A stretch of DNA of 64,000 nucleotides from Myoxocephalus aenaeus (taxonomy: Eukaryota > Chordata > Actinopteri > Perciformes > Cottidae). Positions 1 to 54,400 of the stretch are shown one piece after another. The position numbers and the translations under genes were made by a program. Positions within the stretch are counted from its first letter, which is position 1, and the number at the start of each line of letters is the position of its first letter. A model generated the notes under the pieces. That model saw only the letters and a list, made by a program, of their open reading frames with translations, ran no database searches and was not told where the DNA came from. The stretch is taken from contig JBAMJR010000001.1 of NCBI GenBank assembly GCA_038501785.1, positions 3,590,001 to 3,654,000 on the forward strand, read 5' to 3'.

Positions 1-331
1 GAGAGAGACGTGTAAGAGAAAATGATGGAGGAAGGGTGTTAAGGAGGAGGGTCTTCGGGGGTGGGGAGAGAGTGAGAGGAAAGGGATAGGAAAGAGAGAG
101 TGTGTGTGGAGAGGGGGCGGAGGAAAGAGCGAGCGAGAGAGAGAAAGAGGGAGAGAGAGACACACACGCAGGCCCCGGAGCTGCTACTGATGCTGCTGCT
201 GATGCTGCTGCAGCCGTTTGACAATTCCCCACCCAGAGAGAGCAGGGAAGAAGGGAGGAGATCAGAGCAAGGAGGAAGAAGGAGTAAGCGACACCTCTGT
301 CAAGATGCTCCTATGCTAGCCAACACTCACG
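1..331 (+). CDS. rimbp2: Candidate 5' exon of rimbp2 (5' UTR or N-terminal coding)
   Basis: This is a purine-rich GAGA leader followed by a stretch that ends CACTCACG, with a good donor (gtaaat) at 332. A frame open from the ATG at 100 reaches the donor in phase 1. The next candidate exon, at 460, begins with exactly the two bases needed to continue. Other in-frame ATGs lie at 190, 202 and 313. I do not recognise the encoded residues (Arg/Glu-rich, then a short Leu run). The exon could equally be untranslated, and its 5' end may lie left of the window. The open frame alone is weak evidence because the sequence is low complexity. Confidence 0.35.
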
Positions 332-459
332 GTAAATACCAACCCTTTATCACCACTCTGCTTCCCCTTTACTGCCGCTGTATGTCTCATTGGCCCGGGG
401 TGTGTTTTGTTTGATTTAGCTTCGTTGAGTCCTATATATAGTGCACAGGGTTAGCATAG

Positions 460-41661
<41,202 letters not shown>

Positions 41662-43013
41662 AAGAAAAAAACAGCATACATGTACAATACGTGCACAGGC
41701 TCTGTATATTGCATCCACACAATCAACTCTGATCCAACAACACATGACAGAGAGGATGTGAGCTTCGACTCTCGGACTGTGTGAGCCTATTTTAATATAA
41801 CCAGTGATAGTTATTCATGTACGGTGACGGATACAAATTAACTAAATTATGTATAGTGCAGTGCCAAAATCAAGAGAGGTCACCTGCGGACACAAAATCA
41901 TATTACTGTGATGTATTTTAAATCAACTGATAATTTAAGAAAAAGAAGAAGAAAAAACTAGGATTTTCATGACATGTACTTTTCTCTTTTCTTTATCATT
42001 AGTCAAAGAAACGATACAGTTGTTTCAAGCAGGGTAGCTGTGAAAACAAAGCATCTGGGTACATCTATGTTTCTAACAGGCTTTTTTCTCAGCAAAAAGA
42101 AAACACATCAACTTTGCGGAGTATTGATGTCACAGCGAGGAAACAGAGACCACAGTCCTCTAAGAACATCTCAAATAGACTACACTGTTATCAAGGCATT
42201 CTGTGAAGTAATGCTGGCTGCTAACTCAAAGCCTTTATTCAGTGCAATATCATGGAGAGGTGGTAGCATATGTGGGAAGAAAAGGAACATTTCCACTTGT
42301 ACCTGTGATTTCCTCAGAGTGGAGTTCTTCTGTGATGAGAGGAATACAAAATAAAATAAGAATAGCAGATTGGCAACAGGGCATTAACTTCAGAGGCGAG
42401 CTTAGCTGTCTCAGTGGCCTTTATGAGAACAATATGAGCCTGACATTCCTCAGTTGATTTACAGCAGGCTTTTTGTTTCATGACGGGTCGCTTGTGCTTT
42501 GTCATTTTCGAAAATTAAATAGGAGCAGAAATGTTTGTTGTCCTTGCTGTCAAACTGTCATGAAACGCCTAGTTCAAGACTACATTTTGTGTCTGTCTTC
42601 CTATTGCACAAAGGTGGGTGTTTTGATTGGTAAAAGACATGTTTTGTGTGCTTGTGCGTGTGTGTGTGAGGCAGTATGTGATGCGTTCATGTTTTGCACC
42701 TTTCATGTTTGTTCTTCACTTTATATGTTTTTGTTTTCTGAAGGAGAGGCCATGTAGCTCTTGGTCCTGTGATTAAGTGATGTGCTGCTACCTCCATGGC
42801 CTGTGCACCGCTCAGTTTTGTTGTCTCACGTTGATCTAGAGGGCCACGATAAATCCTCGGAGAAATCCCAAATCAAAATGTCAAGGTGTGCATTGTTCAC
42901 TGGGTCTGTGGACAAAAAATCACTAACGTGTTTAATATGTCCTTTTACGCTCTACATGACTTGTACTTACAGTACATAAGGACTATACCATAACAAGTTA
43001 ACATGTTCCATAG

Positions 43014-43014
<1 letters not shown>

Positions 43015-43083
<69 letters not shown>
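43015..43083. repeat. (TA)n microsatellite
   Basis: About 34 TA units about 1.4 kb past the distal stop, possibly within the 3' UTR. Confidence 0.96.
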
Positions 43084-43085
<2 letters not shown>

Positions 43086-46007
43086 AAAGGGAACTTGGTA
43101 CAGAACTGACTTTTACTTTATTCCTATGATCTTGGATAATTTCACAATTTATGAACTCATGAGCACATATACTCAGACTGGCGACACTAATCAGTAATGT
43201 CGATATTACGTTGTTGCTCCATTTGGTCCGTTAACTCAATGACTGTTTCATATATTGCAATCAAGTCTTCAGAATCAAACACACCTATTTGCATAATGCC
43301 ACTCAAAGATTTGCAACAGAAAATGTGATCATTTTATCATTCATTGTCAATGTAGAAATCTCCAAACTGTGTCTTTATTGCAACATAGATGGTGTTGCAT
43401 TGAGTGAGAAAATACTGAGTTATGTGTTTTATGTGATCATTGATTTTTGAATGACAGTATTTCACTTTGTACTTGTTTTAAAGCCATTTAATTCCATCTT
43501 TTGCCATTTTTCTCGTATAGGTAGAATTGGAAAACCTGTAGTTTGGAGAGCAAATCGAGTTCTAAAATGCAACCAAAGTTAAAAGAAAAAGTGGATGAGT
43601 GAAAAGTCCAATTGCAATGCTAAACTTACATCTCACTGATCCCATAAAGACACAGCAAATAATAGAAATGTATTTATCCGGTGGCCCGAACACAACTCAA
43701 CCTCACTGTCCTACCTCAGCTTTTGACTCTCGAGGAGACAGTCATCATGTGTGTTAATTATATGAGATTATAGAAATATTAACTTGGAATAGTAAAAGGA
43801 ATACTGTACCAACATTGTGTGTGCTGTGAAGGTGACTAATAGTGCTCAATAACTCAATTACTAACTGGGGGGATAGTACGTCTCATAGCTTTAATAATTA
43901 AAACACTTGCTTTGTTTAGTTCTAAACATCCATCCTGTCTTGTTTATCGCTAGCTGTCCCTTGTTTCAACTTGCACTGAAGGATTCTCTCTCCTCATTAT
44001 TTGTTAATATTATTGATTAAATGCAATGACAAGAGAGTGTTTGCCAAAATGGAATGTAAGAAAAGTTCGGCTGGTAATAGGTTTACATGATTTTGGTTCC
44101 AAAGCTATTTATGTTTAGTCACAACGTTAAATATCTGTACCATGGTGTCCCAGTACCAAATCATTCACCTGTGAATGGTGTCGTTCTTTTGTACTTTGAT
44201 CCATTTGTAGATCATTTATAAATGTTTTTACTTGTTTTTACGACAGCTTTTTTGTTTATGCTCTGAGATTCCTTCCACCTGTAACCGACTGCGAGCATTC
44301 TCCATAGTGTCCTTTTGAAATCAGATGTATCAGTCCACCGTATGTGCTTGCTTTGTGAATCAAGGTTTTAAAAAAGAAAACAAGAAAAAGAGAAATCATT
44401 GGACAGTATTTATGGTGATCATTATGTATGGATGTGCATGTGAAAAAATACAACTTTTATAACCAAATTAAATTTGATATTTTTTAGGAAATTATTGTTT
44501 GCATTAATTTGTGGAAATGGGTTCTCACTGGGGGGGTCAGATGTTGCATTTAATACAGCATATGATTCATATTCTGGTAGCCACTGTTGGCTTAAGAGAA
44601 CATCCTTCAAATGACTTCAGCTGTTTCATTGGTGAATAAGTCAGTGTTCTCAGTTTGGTTGCTTCATGGCTGCATTCACACCAGAAGAGAAATTAAGTAT
44701 GACTTCACAAATTTTGACATTATCATGATAATGTTTATAGCTATATAATACATTCATACAAAAATAATTAAAAGTTAGTTACATTTACAAAGATGTCCAA
44801 TCCTATTTTCATATCCTGGACTGATGGACCTGACTGATGGCTAGTTTGGATTTGGGCTATCTTTAATCATTGCAGTGTCACACAAATTAATGAGACTTGA
44901 CATATTTTTTTTTTAAGAGGCCTTAAATGTATGCAGGCAAGACATGTAGCATCTGACATTAGCACCAAGAATAACCTGGATTTATATGTCGGGATCAATA
45001 TCAGACAGGGTGTCGTGGCTTATTTGTTATGGCTGCAACCAACAAAGCTTCTCACAGTTGTCCTCTCAGTGGAGGCAAATGTATTCCAGGGGATTCTCTC
45101 TGGAAACAATATTAGTTGTTATGTCACCGGTCGCTTTATGGCACATCCACCGTGGGTCTGATTTAATCATTATCCCCAGGTTGTAATCGGCTGCAACAAG
45201 TGGTTGCTTGGAGAGAAAATCCCCAATTCAGCCTCACGCTCATTAATGAATGACAATAACAGGATGACAGCTATCTTTTGTTCAGTTATCAGTTTGATCA
45301 GAGACATGACAAATTATAATGATTTGATGAATTGATTTATGCAACATTTATTCCTGAATTACATTTTTGATCTAAATTCAATATTCTCTCTGCCATCAGT
45401 GTGGAGGTAGGCTGTCATTCAGCCCAGAACATCACAACACATCACATCCTGCCCGTCATCACATCAGGGACAAAAAGCTGAAGAGATGGTGACAATGCCT
45501 GCTTGGCAGTTCATAAACAACAAGACTGACTGTCAGTTAAAGTTAGATTCATAATTAACGAGACGTTGAAGCGACTTGGCTTCGATGCAGCAACAACAAG
45601 TAATAAGTGAAGTGCTGTTAAATGAGATCTGAAGTATAACAGATGTTGACTGTCATCCATGACTTCAAACTCTGAGTGAAAGGAGCCTGTGATGATCCCT
45701 GAATGTTATTTTAACAATTAGTCTCAAAGCTCTCAAAGAGTGCGACCCAACAAAGATTGTGTCATGTCAGGAGTCTGACATGAGAAGTAACACATCCGTC
45801 AAATTCATAACTTATCCATAAACAATTTTCTTTTGTAACCACGCTTCTTCCTTTCCCCTTTTCTCCTGTTTTATAACTCCGCTTTACAAGCACACCTCAC
45901 TGTGTCCACCACATGTACATGAAGGCAGGGAACAATCCAATCAGAGGCGAGCAGATTTGAAATCAGCGTTGTGGGTCTTATAAAAAGTGCATAAAACCTT
46001 TTATTTT

Positions 46008-46011
<4 letters not shown>

Positions 46012-46056
<45 letters not shown>
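46012..46056. repeat. (GT)n microsatellite
   Basis: About 22 perfect GT units in the intergenic spacer. Confidence 0.96.
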
Positions 46057-46057
<1 letters not shown>

Positions 46058-46511
46058 TACTGCCGAACCGCCCGCTTGTTCATGCTGTGACATCACAGTC
46101 CTCTGGAGGGCAGCAGTGCTTTTCAGTTTGGCGAGGACGGCGTGTGACTGAAGACTGCAGTTTCACGATGAGGGATGCGATACAGAATGTGACAAACGTA
46201 GGTCTCACTCTCATCAATGTATTTAGATTTTCTGATGTCAACATCGTTACCACAAGACACACATTTTACATCATGAAATGTGTGTAAGGCTGAATTTGAG
46301 AAATAGTCCTTCGTCCTCCTTTTTTATACCCTTTATATGCATATTTGTTTTTACCATTGGCAAAAAGTTCAGTGTTGATTAAAACCAGAGAGAACCCGAA
46401 AGACTGAGTGAATACTGCAGCGTTTCAGTACTGAAACACACATTGTGTAAATCAATGAATATTTGTTTTGTTGCATCTTATATATTTGCCCTGTGCTCTC
46501 ATCTCTCCCTC

Positions 46512-46625
46512 TCCTCTCACTCCCCTCCCTTCCTTTTCTTCCTCCCCCGTCCCTCCTCTCCTCTCCTCTCCTCTCCTCTCCTCTCCTCTCCTCTCCTCTC
46601 CTCTCCTCTCCCTCTCTTCCGCTCG
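46512..46625. repeat. Polypyrimidine tract with (CTCTC)n pentamer array
   Basis: An almost pure C/T strand contains about 12 tandem ctctc units at about 46553-46612. The complementary purine strand stays open in several frames for that reason alone. Confidence 0.95.
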
Positions 46626-47168
46626 CTCTTGCCCTTATTTTCCCTCGCTATCCAACAGATCTTTATTGAGCAGTAAGTCTGTAGAGTTCCCGAGGGCCAA
46701 TGGATGTTTAAAATTCTTGCCAGTTGTAACCTCTCTATCACTCGCTTTTCGTCCTGCATGTCACGCCACCAGAGGGGGGCATGAGGAGACATCCATCTTC
46801 TGCTGGCCTCTCTGAATATTTCACAAAACCTCAGAGTGCCAGTTAACGTCCGTTTGACCCTCCTGCCCCAAAATCACAGCAGGGATCTCCCAGGTAAAAT
46901 ATTTTAATTTGACTTTGATATACCGAGACGCGAGTTGGAGACTTCTTTTGAAGTCTCTGGGAACAGTTTTGAAAACTTCCTGAAGCTCATGCAGTAAATG
47001 TGTGGTACAGAGGTTTAGAGGGGCTGTGAATGGTACTACAAGTTGCTTTGCATTTAAAGTAACTGTAGGATTTTATTATAGGCTCTTTTGTTACATATCC
47101 TTCGATGGATACATACGGGGCTGAATCATCCAACTCGAGGGCCCTGAGGTAAGTTTGTATCCTCTAAC

Positions 47169-47470
47169 CTAGTGGTTCTCAAATGGGGGTACTTGAAGGC
47201 ACCCCAGGGGGTGCTTGAGCTATAAAAATATATATTTAAAATTAGCATCAATTCAAAAATCCTTTAAAAATAGTTGTTTAATAACTATTCAATAATATAA
47301 GTGTTATTGTGTGAATTGTATATATTCTATATTAACAGACACTGATGGCACAGCGCTGTGCATTTACATTGTTTTTTCAACCCAAAATGCTTTGTGCAGG
47401 TTAGGGGGTACTTGGCTGAAAAAATATTCCACAGGGGGTACATCACTGAAAAAAGGTTGAGAACCACTAA
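47169..47470. mobile_element. Short hAT-like non-autonomous element (about 302 bp)
   Basis: The left end is ctagtggttctcaaatgg. The right end in reverse complement is ttagtggttctcaacc, giving terminal inverted repeats of at least 13 bases. Flanking octamers cctctaac (47161-47168) and cctttaac (47471-47478) match at 7 of 8 positions, consistent with an 8-bp duplication. The gtggttctcaa end is widespread among vertebrate hAT (Charlie-type) small elements. Two inner copies of the word agggggtac lie near the right end. No coding capacity. Confidence 0.85.
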
Positions 47471-49174
47471 CCTTTAACCACAATGTTCACAGCAAGCCAG
47501 TGAGCTTTATTTTGCCACACAGCAACCAGTGCTCCCATGCTGGATTGCCAGTCAATCCCCAAATTAAGTTTGTGCCAGTTGGTGTGTGACAATATGATTA
47601 AACACAGGTTAATTTAGTTGCCAAAACAACTTCAAACACCATTTCACTTGGTTACATTTTTACATCTAGGTTACGAGTAGTTTACGGAGTTTTCACAGAT
47701 AATAAATATATTCAAATAAAGTCGGCACCTGCAGACTTTCCCCTGAGGGTCTGGGGTCCTTGGGGAAGCTGCCTGATTTAATAAATAAAAGAGAGATCAT
47801 TTCTTTGCATGCTGTTATGAGTCCAACAGAAACCCATGACCTGATGCCGTGATATGACATGGAGTTGTGTACAGTCAAATTTTACAGAACACAAAAACGC
47901 TGGATCACACGGAATAGTTCAGCCGTGTGTCCATCCAGTCCAACATTAATGCGTTTCCCAGCAGGTGGTTTGAGGCAATCCTCTTTCCTGTCCATCACGG
48001 CGCTCTGAGGGCAGGCTGTTGATGGAAGGATATACCACCTGGCCTGTTACTCATCCAAGGCATCCTGCAGGGGTGGAAAACTGATGTTTATGCTGGCTGT
48101 GTTCAGAGAGGAGCATTCATTCGTCATCAGGGGACGAATGTCGGCTGACGTCAGCAAAGGGAGGAAGCCGGGGCAAGGGCCTCGTCTTGGTGATTCATCT
48201 TCTCACTGGGCACAACTTGGCTGGAGAACCGTGAGTGTTGAAAAGACTGGCCGCCTCCCCTGGCAGACTTTGGTGGTAAGTGTTATTACACAGGTGTACC
48301 GGACGCTTTATGTTCATAAAATGGACTCCAGCACTCCCCAGAGATCAGAGTACAGAATACAGAAGCAGTTTGCAATGATTTACACACGAGATGGCTTCCC
48401 AAATGCTCATGGCTCCAATTGTCTTGGGTATTCTTGAATCACCTTTTCTGTTAATATTCTATTCATGTGCTCCCCTGGCAAATAGATAGACGAGTTGATC
48501 TAATCTTTGTTTGATGGATGGAAGTTAAGACAATAGGATTATTAAGATGGAACATTGCTGTAGTTTAATATCCATCAGTGAGCTGGATTAGTGTCAGTAA
48601 AGGTTAATAGATCTAGTAATCATATGATGACCCCGTGTGCACCGAGGAGTTGAGTGATAGATCACCTGGATGTCAACTGCCAGATTAAAGTTTTGATATG
48701 ACATGTTCTGGTCTGTTCATACACAGCTCGATGCATGCGGTGCCTCTTGTGTCAGGTAATATTATTGTACAATGTTTTTTTGGAAGTCATATTCCTCTGG
48801 ACCGCAAGATATATTTGGAATTTTTTTTTCTTTCTTTGCTATTCATTTGATGTAAAATGTTTTTATGAATTCAAGGTCCCAAATTGAATCCTCTGTGATA
48901 CCATGTTTTGAAGAAAACAGAGTGCAGATTCTGTTTTCAATCATGTTTTGATATAAAAACAGGACATATGAAAATGCAGGTTCCAGTGATATGCATTATT
49001 TCAAGTTAGAACACAACTCATAAAGAGGTATCACAGATATGAATGCCACGCTGAGGCTTATGATTTGGTACTTCAAAACATATAATTAATTGTATGCAGC
49101 CTTGGGATACATCAGCCAAAATCTGGATACATATTTAAAACCAACCAGCAGATCAAAGACTGGGAGTCTACAGC

Positions 49175-49535
49175 AATGCTAGCAGCTCTGTTTAGCGTAT
49201 TAGCATTCTAAAATCTGCTAATTAGAGCTAAGTACAAGTACAGCTGTGGATGATGGGAATGTAATTAGCTTTGCAGGTGTTTGGTCATATACCAAAGTAT
49301 TAGACAAATTGAAATTTTGACCTGATAATGGCGCTGGAGGAAAAGTAGAGTAATCACTAAAGTGATTACAATTCACCCTGAGGGCGGCATGAACATCTGC
49401 ACTAAATTCCATGGCAATCCATCCAATAGCTGTTGAGATATTTCAGTCCGGAAACAAAGTGGAGGATCAACCGACCGTCTGGCCGACATCGCCATCCCTA
49501 GAGTCACACACAGTGCTCGTGGCTAAAAAAGAGGC
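49175..49535. repeat. Dispersed teleost-type repeat (single copy here)
   Basis: Contains attttgacctgataatggcg, ccatggcaatccatccaata, gctgttgagatatttcagtc and gacatcgccatccctagagt. I recall this order of words from a high-copy fish repeat that ends cgtggctaaaaa, as here (ctcgtggctaaaaaag). It has no coding capacity and no clear TIR. Confidence 0.6.
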
Positions 49536-51426
49536 AATGGTCTATTTCCTTAATTCCTGACTAAGATTTTGCTCTGACCAGTTGTCACTGAGGTAATTTC
49601 TCCTGCTATCTTTCTGTTTCAACAGCTCAATGAAGCGCCGCTGCATGTTATAGAAGAAACAAGTAGACAGGGATTTAGATCTTTACCCATGTTGCTCCAC
49701 ATCAAATGACCTCTAGAAATGGTTGAGCCGCCTGGCAGCTGCTTTATATTGCGTATTGGAGTCACACACGGTGCATCGGACCACCTCTCCGTCATCTCTA
49801 ATAGCACTAGCAGCAGGTTGCATGTCTGGAAAAACAACTGAGATCTGGAGACGTTCCCAGACTCAATAGTCGGTGCCCTCTGCCACTGTCAGCTTTAATA
49901 ATCTCATCCAGCCAAAACCACAGACAACCTGCTCAAATTAAAGTTCAGTGGCTTCCAAATGCAATGCATGTGCAAACCCTGCACTAGAGCAATGTGTACA
50001 GAAAAATCAAGTTACTCCTCTGAGACAATACAGACTCCAGTAGTTCTTCAAAGTTTTATTGGCATTTAGAGATTCCTAAATGTCTCTCTAAGGCACATAT
50101 TTATTCTAATCAGCCTCTACTGGCAGCGGAGATAATGTTTATTTGCCAATGATGCCTGCATGCATATTGCTGTCACCTTGGCACTGGTGCCACCTTGCAA
50201 TAAAACCGGCATCGAGGCAGTGGGCACAGTGGGTTTTGCTGGCAGGTGTATTCTGCCAGTAAAGCACATTTGTTTCAGTGAACAGGTATTCAGTGAGATG
50301 TTAGCGAGTGGGGAAGTGAATGCTAGTCTGACCAAGCTCATTTAACACCGGGTGTGCTTTACAGGGAATCTGATGTCAGCACTTAGTCCGATGTGGATGG
50401 ATGCCATGGTGCTTAAACTGCATAACCCCATATTATGGTTCCCCTGGTTGTAGGGCACATCCAACCAGACACCATGCTATTTAAGTTCAGGCTTTGAACT
50501 CACACTGATGCACCTCGTTATAATGAGTGTAAGAGATTTTAGGTCAAGGCAGATGAAGTGAAAAAAAAAACGTCATTAACCAAAGTGTTAAAATGTTAAA
50601 TGTGGCCTGGAGGCTTGATGTAGCACAGCAAAATAAAACAAATTCAAACTTGTCTTTATTTGAATTGTGGACTCGACACATGTGTGAGGTTATCAACGTT
50701 ATGTTGTTCAGGGCGTATGAGACTTATGTTAGCTGATCCTTTGTACCATGTTGCCAAATGCATAGTGTGCTGTGACACCATAAGGTTTTAGCTATAGTGC
50801 CTGCATCCATCTGCTCCATCCTATGCAGTATGATCCCATCTGATGCTGTGGACTGGGAATATGCAGCTGGCAGCTGGCAAAACCTACACTTTACTTTTTT
50901 TTCTTACCCTTCAAGAACTAGCACATAGTTTCCAATCAATAAAAATGCCTACTTAGTGTAATATTATCATCTGTGAATTAAAAAACAAAAACTTTAAATA
51001 CAGTTAAAACAAAAACAAAAAAGGATTTAATGTGTTCTCGCCCTTCATTAAAATGAGTCATAGAGAAACCACTGATCCCCTTGACCTCATGTGCATTTAA
51101 TTTGCTCGCAGCTCTTCCCCTACCGGCGATTACCCACGTGGTTTCGTTAATCTGAACCAGGGCACATGTTTACTCATTTCTATCATGGGAATAGCCGTGC
51201 CTGTTGCTGTCCTGCCGTGCCAGCTCGAGCCGTGCGCTCCCGGAGGAAATCATCCCTCTCGTCACTCGGAGGAACCAAAAGAAGATACGAAACACATCCC
51301 AAAACTATTCCAGATGCATCAAGACGAAGCTCTGCGTGGATAAGGACGTAAAACCAGCATTTTGTTTTCACTTGATGGTCTATAGTCAGAAGCGGAGGGC
51401 GCAGCAGAACCCGCAACTTTGCTGAG

Positions 51427-51496
51427 ATGGTGCTCAACTTTCCCTTCCGCTCATTCTTCCCAGTCGTCGCAGTGGCTGTTCTTACTGCTGCTAAAG
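51427..51496 (+). CDS. TMEM132-family exon 1 (signal peptide)
   Basis: The ATG at 51427 has a G at -3 and a G at +4, a good Kozak context. It opens MVLNFPFRSFFPVVAVAVLT plus AAK, a short basic/hydrophobic signal peptide. After 70 bases it reaches donor gtgaga in phase 1. Upstream 5' UTR-like, GC-richer sequence extends to about 51190 with stops in the same frame. The exon is assigned because it is the nearest upstream signal-peptide exon in matching phase to the next exon. Confidence 0.82.
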
Positions 51497-54400
51497 GTGA
51501 GAAATATGATGGCTGTTGATTTCCTTCATCTGTTCGGTCATGTGTGTTGGAGCATACTGTCTTCACATGTAGAAATAACTGGGTTGGAAGAAGCCTAAGG
51601 CTCCAGCTGCGTTGACAGTGGGAACATTAATGGAGATGCAATAAGCAAACATGCTCCTGAGTCCTGTGCTTGTTTTACAATATTTTCTTCATTGTCCCCT
51701 TTATTACAGTTTGGGAATAATCTCACATATGCACAAATTAGGACAGTGAGCTGCCGTTTCTTTTAGCCTATTGTTAGCACACACTAAAGTAGGCCCACCA
51801 AACGGCAATGAGTTATTGTTTGCATTTGGAGGAGGAGGAGGAGGGCCTTTAAAAATATAGAACCAGTTTAGAAAATGTCCACGTTGGGATTTTAAAACTA
51901 TTCAGAAGCAACGTGTTTAGTGGTGACTACCTCTGTCCATTTCATTGTCCCTCTGTCTAAATGAAAGTGACAGCATGCTCTCCAGTGTGCATCAGGAAGC
52001 CTCATCTGTGGGATTAAAGAGGCCTGAAGCTGCAGCTGCACAGCTGTTTCTCTGGTTGTTTAAAGATAACCTGCATTGGGAGCTATGAAGTCACAGTAAG
52101 CTGTCTGTCTCTCTGTGATACCGATATTATGCGAACGACTACTTTCTGAGATTGCCTGCGTTTATATCTGCACATGATATCTCAGTGTGCCTGTGTCATC
52201 ATCCACACATTATGCCTGGGACTGCTGCATTCCTGCTAGTGCAGGACTCAGCAGTGCAGCTGTGCAGCTGTGCTCTTAATTCGTGTCTAAGTGATAGAGT
52301 TCAGCCTTTGATACCTTCTCTGCATGGGACCCATGAATATTAATGGCAGCCTCATCTCTCAGTCCAGTCACAGATGCGCCGCCTGTTGTGTCAACGAGTC
52401 CGTCTGAGGTTGAACTAACATTTACAAAAGTGGTTTATATTATTTAAACTAGTTCTGCTAATGTCACAAGATACTTCAGGGGATCCAGTCAGGACCAAAT
52501 TGACATCTGATCAATACATAGTATGTTCACTGATCAGCAATGGACTAATTATGGATCTCAGAGGGTGCCACTATACTGTGAGGATTACTTTCATTGTGAA
52601 TATGTAATTATGAACCATGTCCTTTCCTAGTCACGTTATAGTCAGACATGTTGCAGATTGGTTTTGAACCAGTCTGAGGATTATTTCCCTCTATTTGTTT
52701 TCTTCATTCCATGAACTGCTTTGACCGGCAGTATCCACTTAAGACGTGATCGGGCCCACTTCATGAGGATAAATCTTAACAAGATGGATTTACAACCTTG
52801 AGACAGTATCGGCCAATCTATAACTGCTTAATGTCACATTTTTACAAGTGAACTGAAAGTATACAGACACCCATCTCCTGATTTTTAGAGTAGAATAGTG
52901 ACAATAAAATAAACAAGGAAGCACAAACCTCTTCCAAATAATAATAATTCAATTTAAATTGATTCAATTAAAAAAAAAGAACTTAAATGGATTTCTTGAT
53001 CCTACTGTATAAAACGGTGTAGGATTTGTTATCAAGTCCTTTGATTATGTTTTTTATTTTAAACTTTTATATCCTGTTTATGGTTAAAAGCCAGTAATTG
53101 TCTAAAAGTGGAAATATCAGATCTGGATCATCGCACACATCTAATTAGTGGAACATTGGCCTGGGGCCTATTTCAAAGGGTCTGAAAACGTCATGTCCTT
53201 AGTAATGTCTCGTAAAATGGCAGTTTACAAATTAGACGATTTCATTTTTTTTTCTCATAGCCCCAGATATACAGATTTATAGCAGCAGATAGGAAATAAA
53301 TGTATAATTGGATCACCTTTATATCGCTTTTAATTTTACTTTTGGTTTGCCTTCATGTGAATGTGATGTGTACCCACCAATATCTTCTTTGGCTTTTTTA
53401 ATGTGAATCCAAAGAACAGTTACCTGTGTGTGTGTTTATGAATACTTTTTATATAATCTCTGACATGTGCATTCTTTCATACATTTTCCTTTACCTTCAG
53501 AGAGAAAATTGATTTATGTACGGATGTATTCATGAAATATGGTTACAAGAAAATCTGAAAATAATGATGCATCACTTGTAAGACATTTTGGGGGTGGGGG
53601 GGAGGTTCTATTTTGCCTTACATTTGCCTTTGGATGAATTATTTTTGTGAGTGGGAGAAAATATAATTTGCACATTAATTCTGAAGCACTTGAACACGTA
53701 GGATGGCAAATTACCACGGGTCTTTGACAGGAGGAGGTGGAAGCTGTCACATGCGGCATCCTGTTGTCATCTTATAGAAGTTACAAGCGAGGCTTTTTAC
53801 CACTCATGCACTGCCTTTGACATTCCCTTTATTCCATCGAGTAGAAGTAGTTTGTTGAGAGCGGGGATAAATGTAATTTCTATTGAAGCACGGGTATAAC
53901 TTTGTTACACATACTACCACATATGAGTTGAACACATAGTACGTTTTTGTTTTAGTGCTGCAATGATTACTACAATGGAGAATATTATGTGTTTAATTCC
54001 CTGAAATTGAGCCATTTAGCAGCAGTTTGTCATTTGGCTGAACATCTAATGTGCGACCTGTGGATTCACGATAGTTGTCACCATCTGGATATTTTTTATG
54101 CCGTTGGAAACACTGTGTCTTTTTCCATCAGTCCAACTACATTGACTGTAGCCATCATTAGACTGTTCTATCCATAGAAGTGAATCACTTTGGAGGAGTT
54201 TTGGTTTTTGCAGTGCTTTGCTCAGGTTCATTTAAATAGCCCCTTTAAATGTAAGAGACAGGAATGGTGTGCTCAAAAATGTGCTCAGCATAAAACTGTT
54301 AAAAATTCCCTTCATGTTCTTCGTTAAACAGCGGTTATGATGGTCCCATGAATTAATGATCTAAATGTTGCCGTAATTACTTTTAGAGTTATTTTTACAC

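Larger units (their letters stand above)
41662..51426. other. Distal rimbp2 3' UTR and intergenic spacer (9.8 kb), no gene found
   Basis: The first 1-3 kb may be 3' UTR. AATAAA occurs near 42350 and ATTAAA near 42515 and 44466, but none has a clear GU-rich partner, so I cannot place the 3' end. Beyond this are microsatellites, a CTCTC array at 46.5 kb, a hAT-like element at 47.2 kb and a repeat at 49.2 kb. Short open frames on both strands carry no recognisable domains. Human piwil1 and fzd10 lie between the orthologous genes, but I see neither here. Confidence 0.65.

Noticed and set aside
401..430. Acceptor tttgatttag at about 420 as start of the second 5' exon
   Set aside because: All three frames meet a stop before the coiled-coil-like residues, so a coding exon cannot begin there. 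It remains possible for a non-coding exon.
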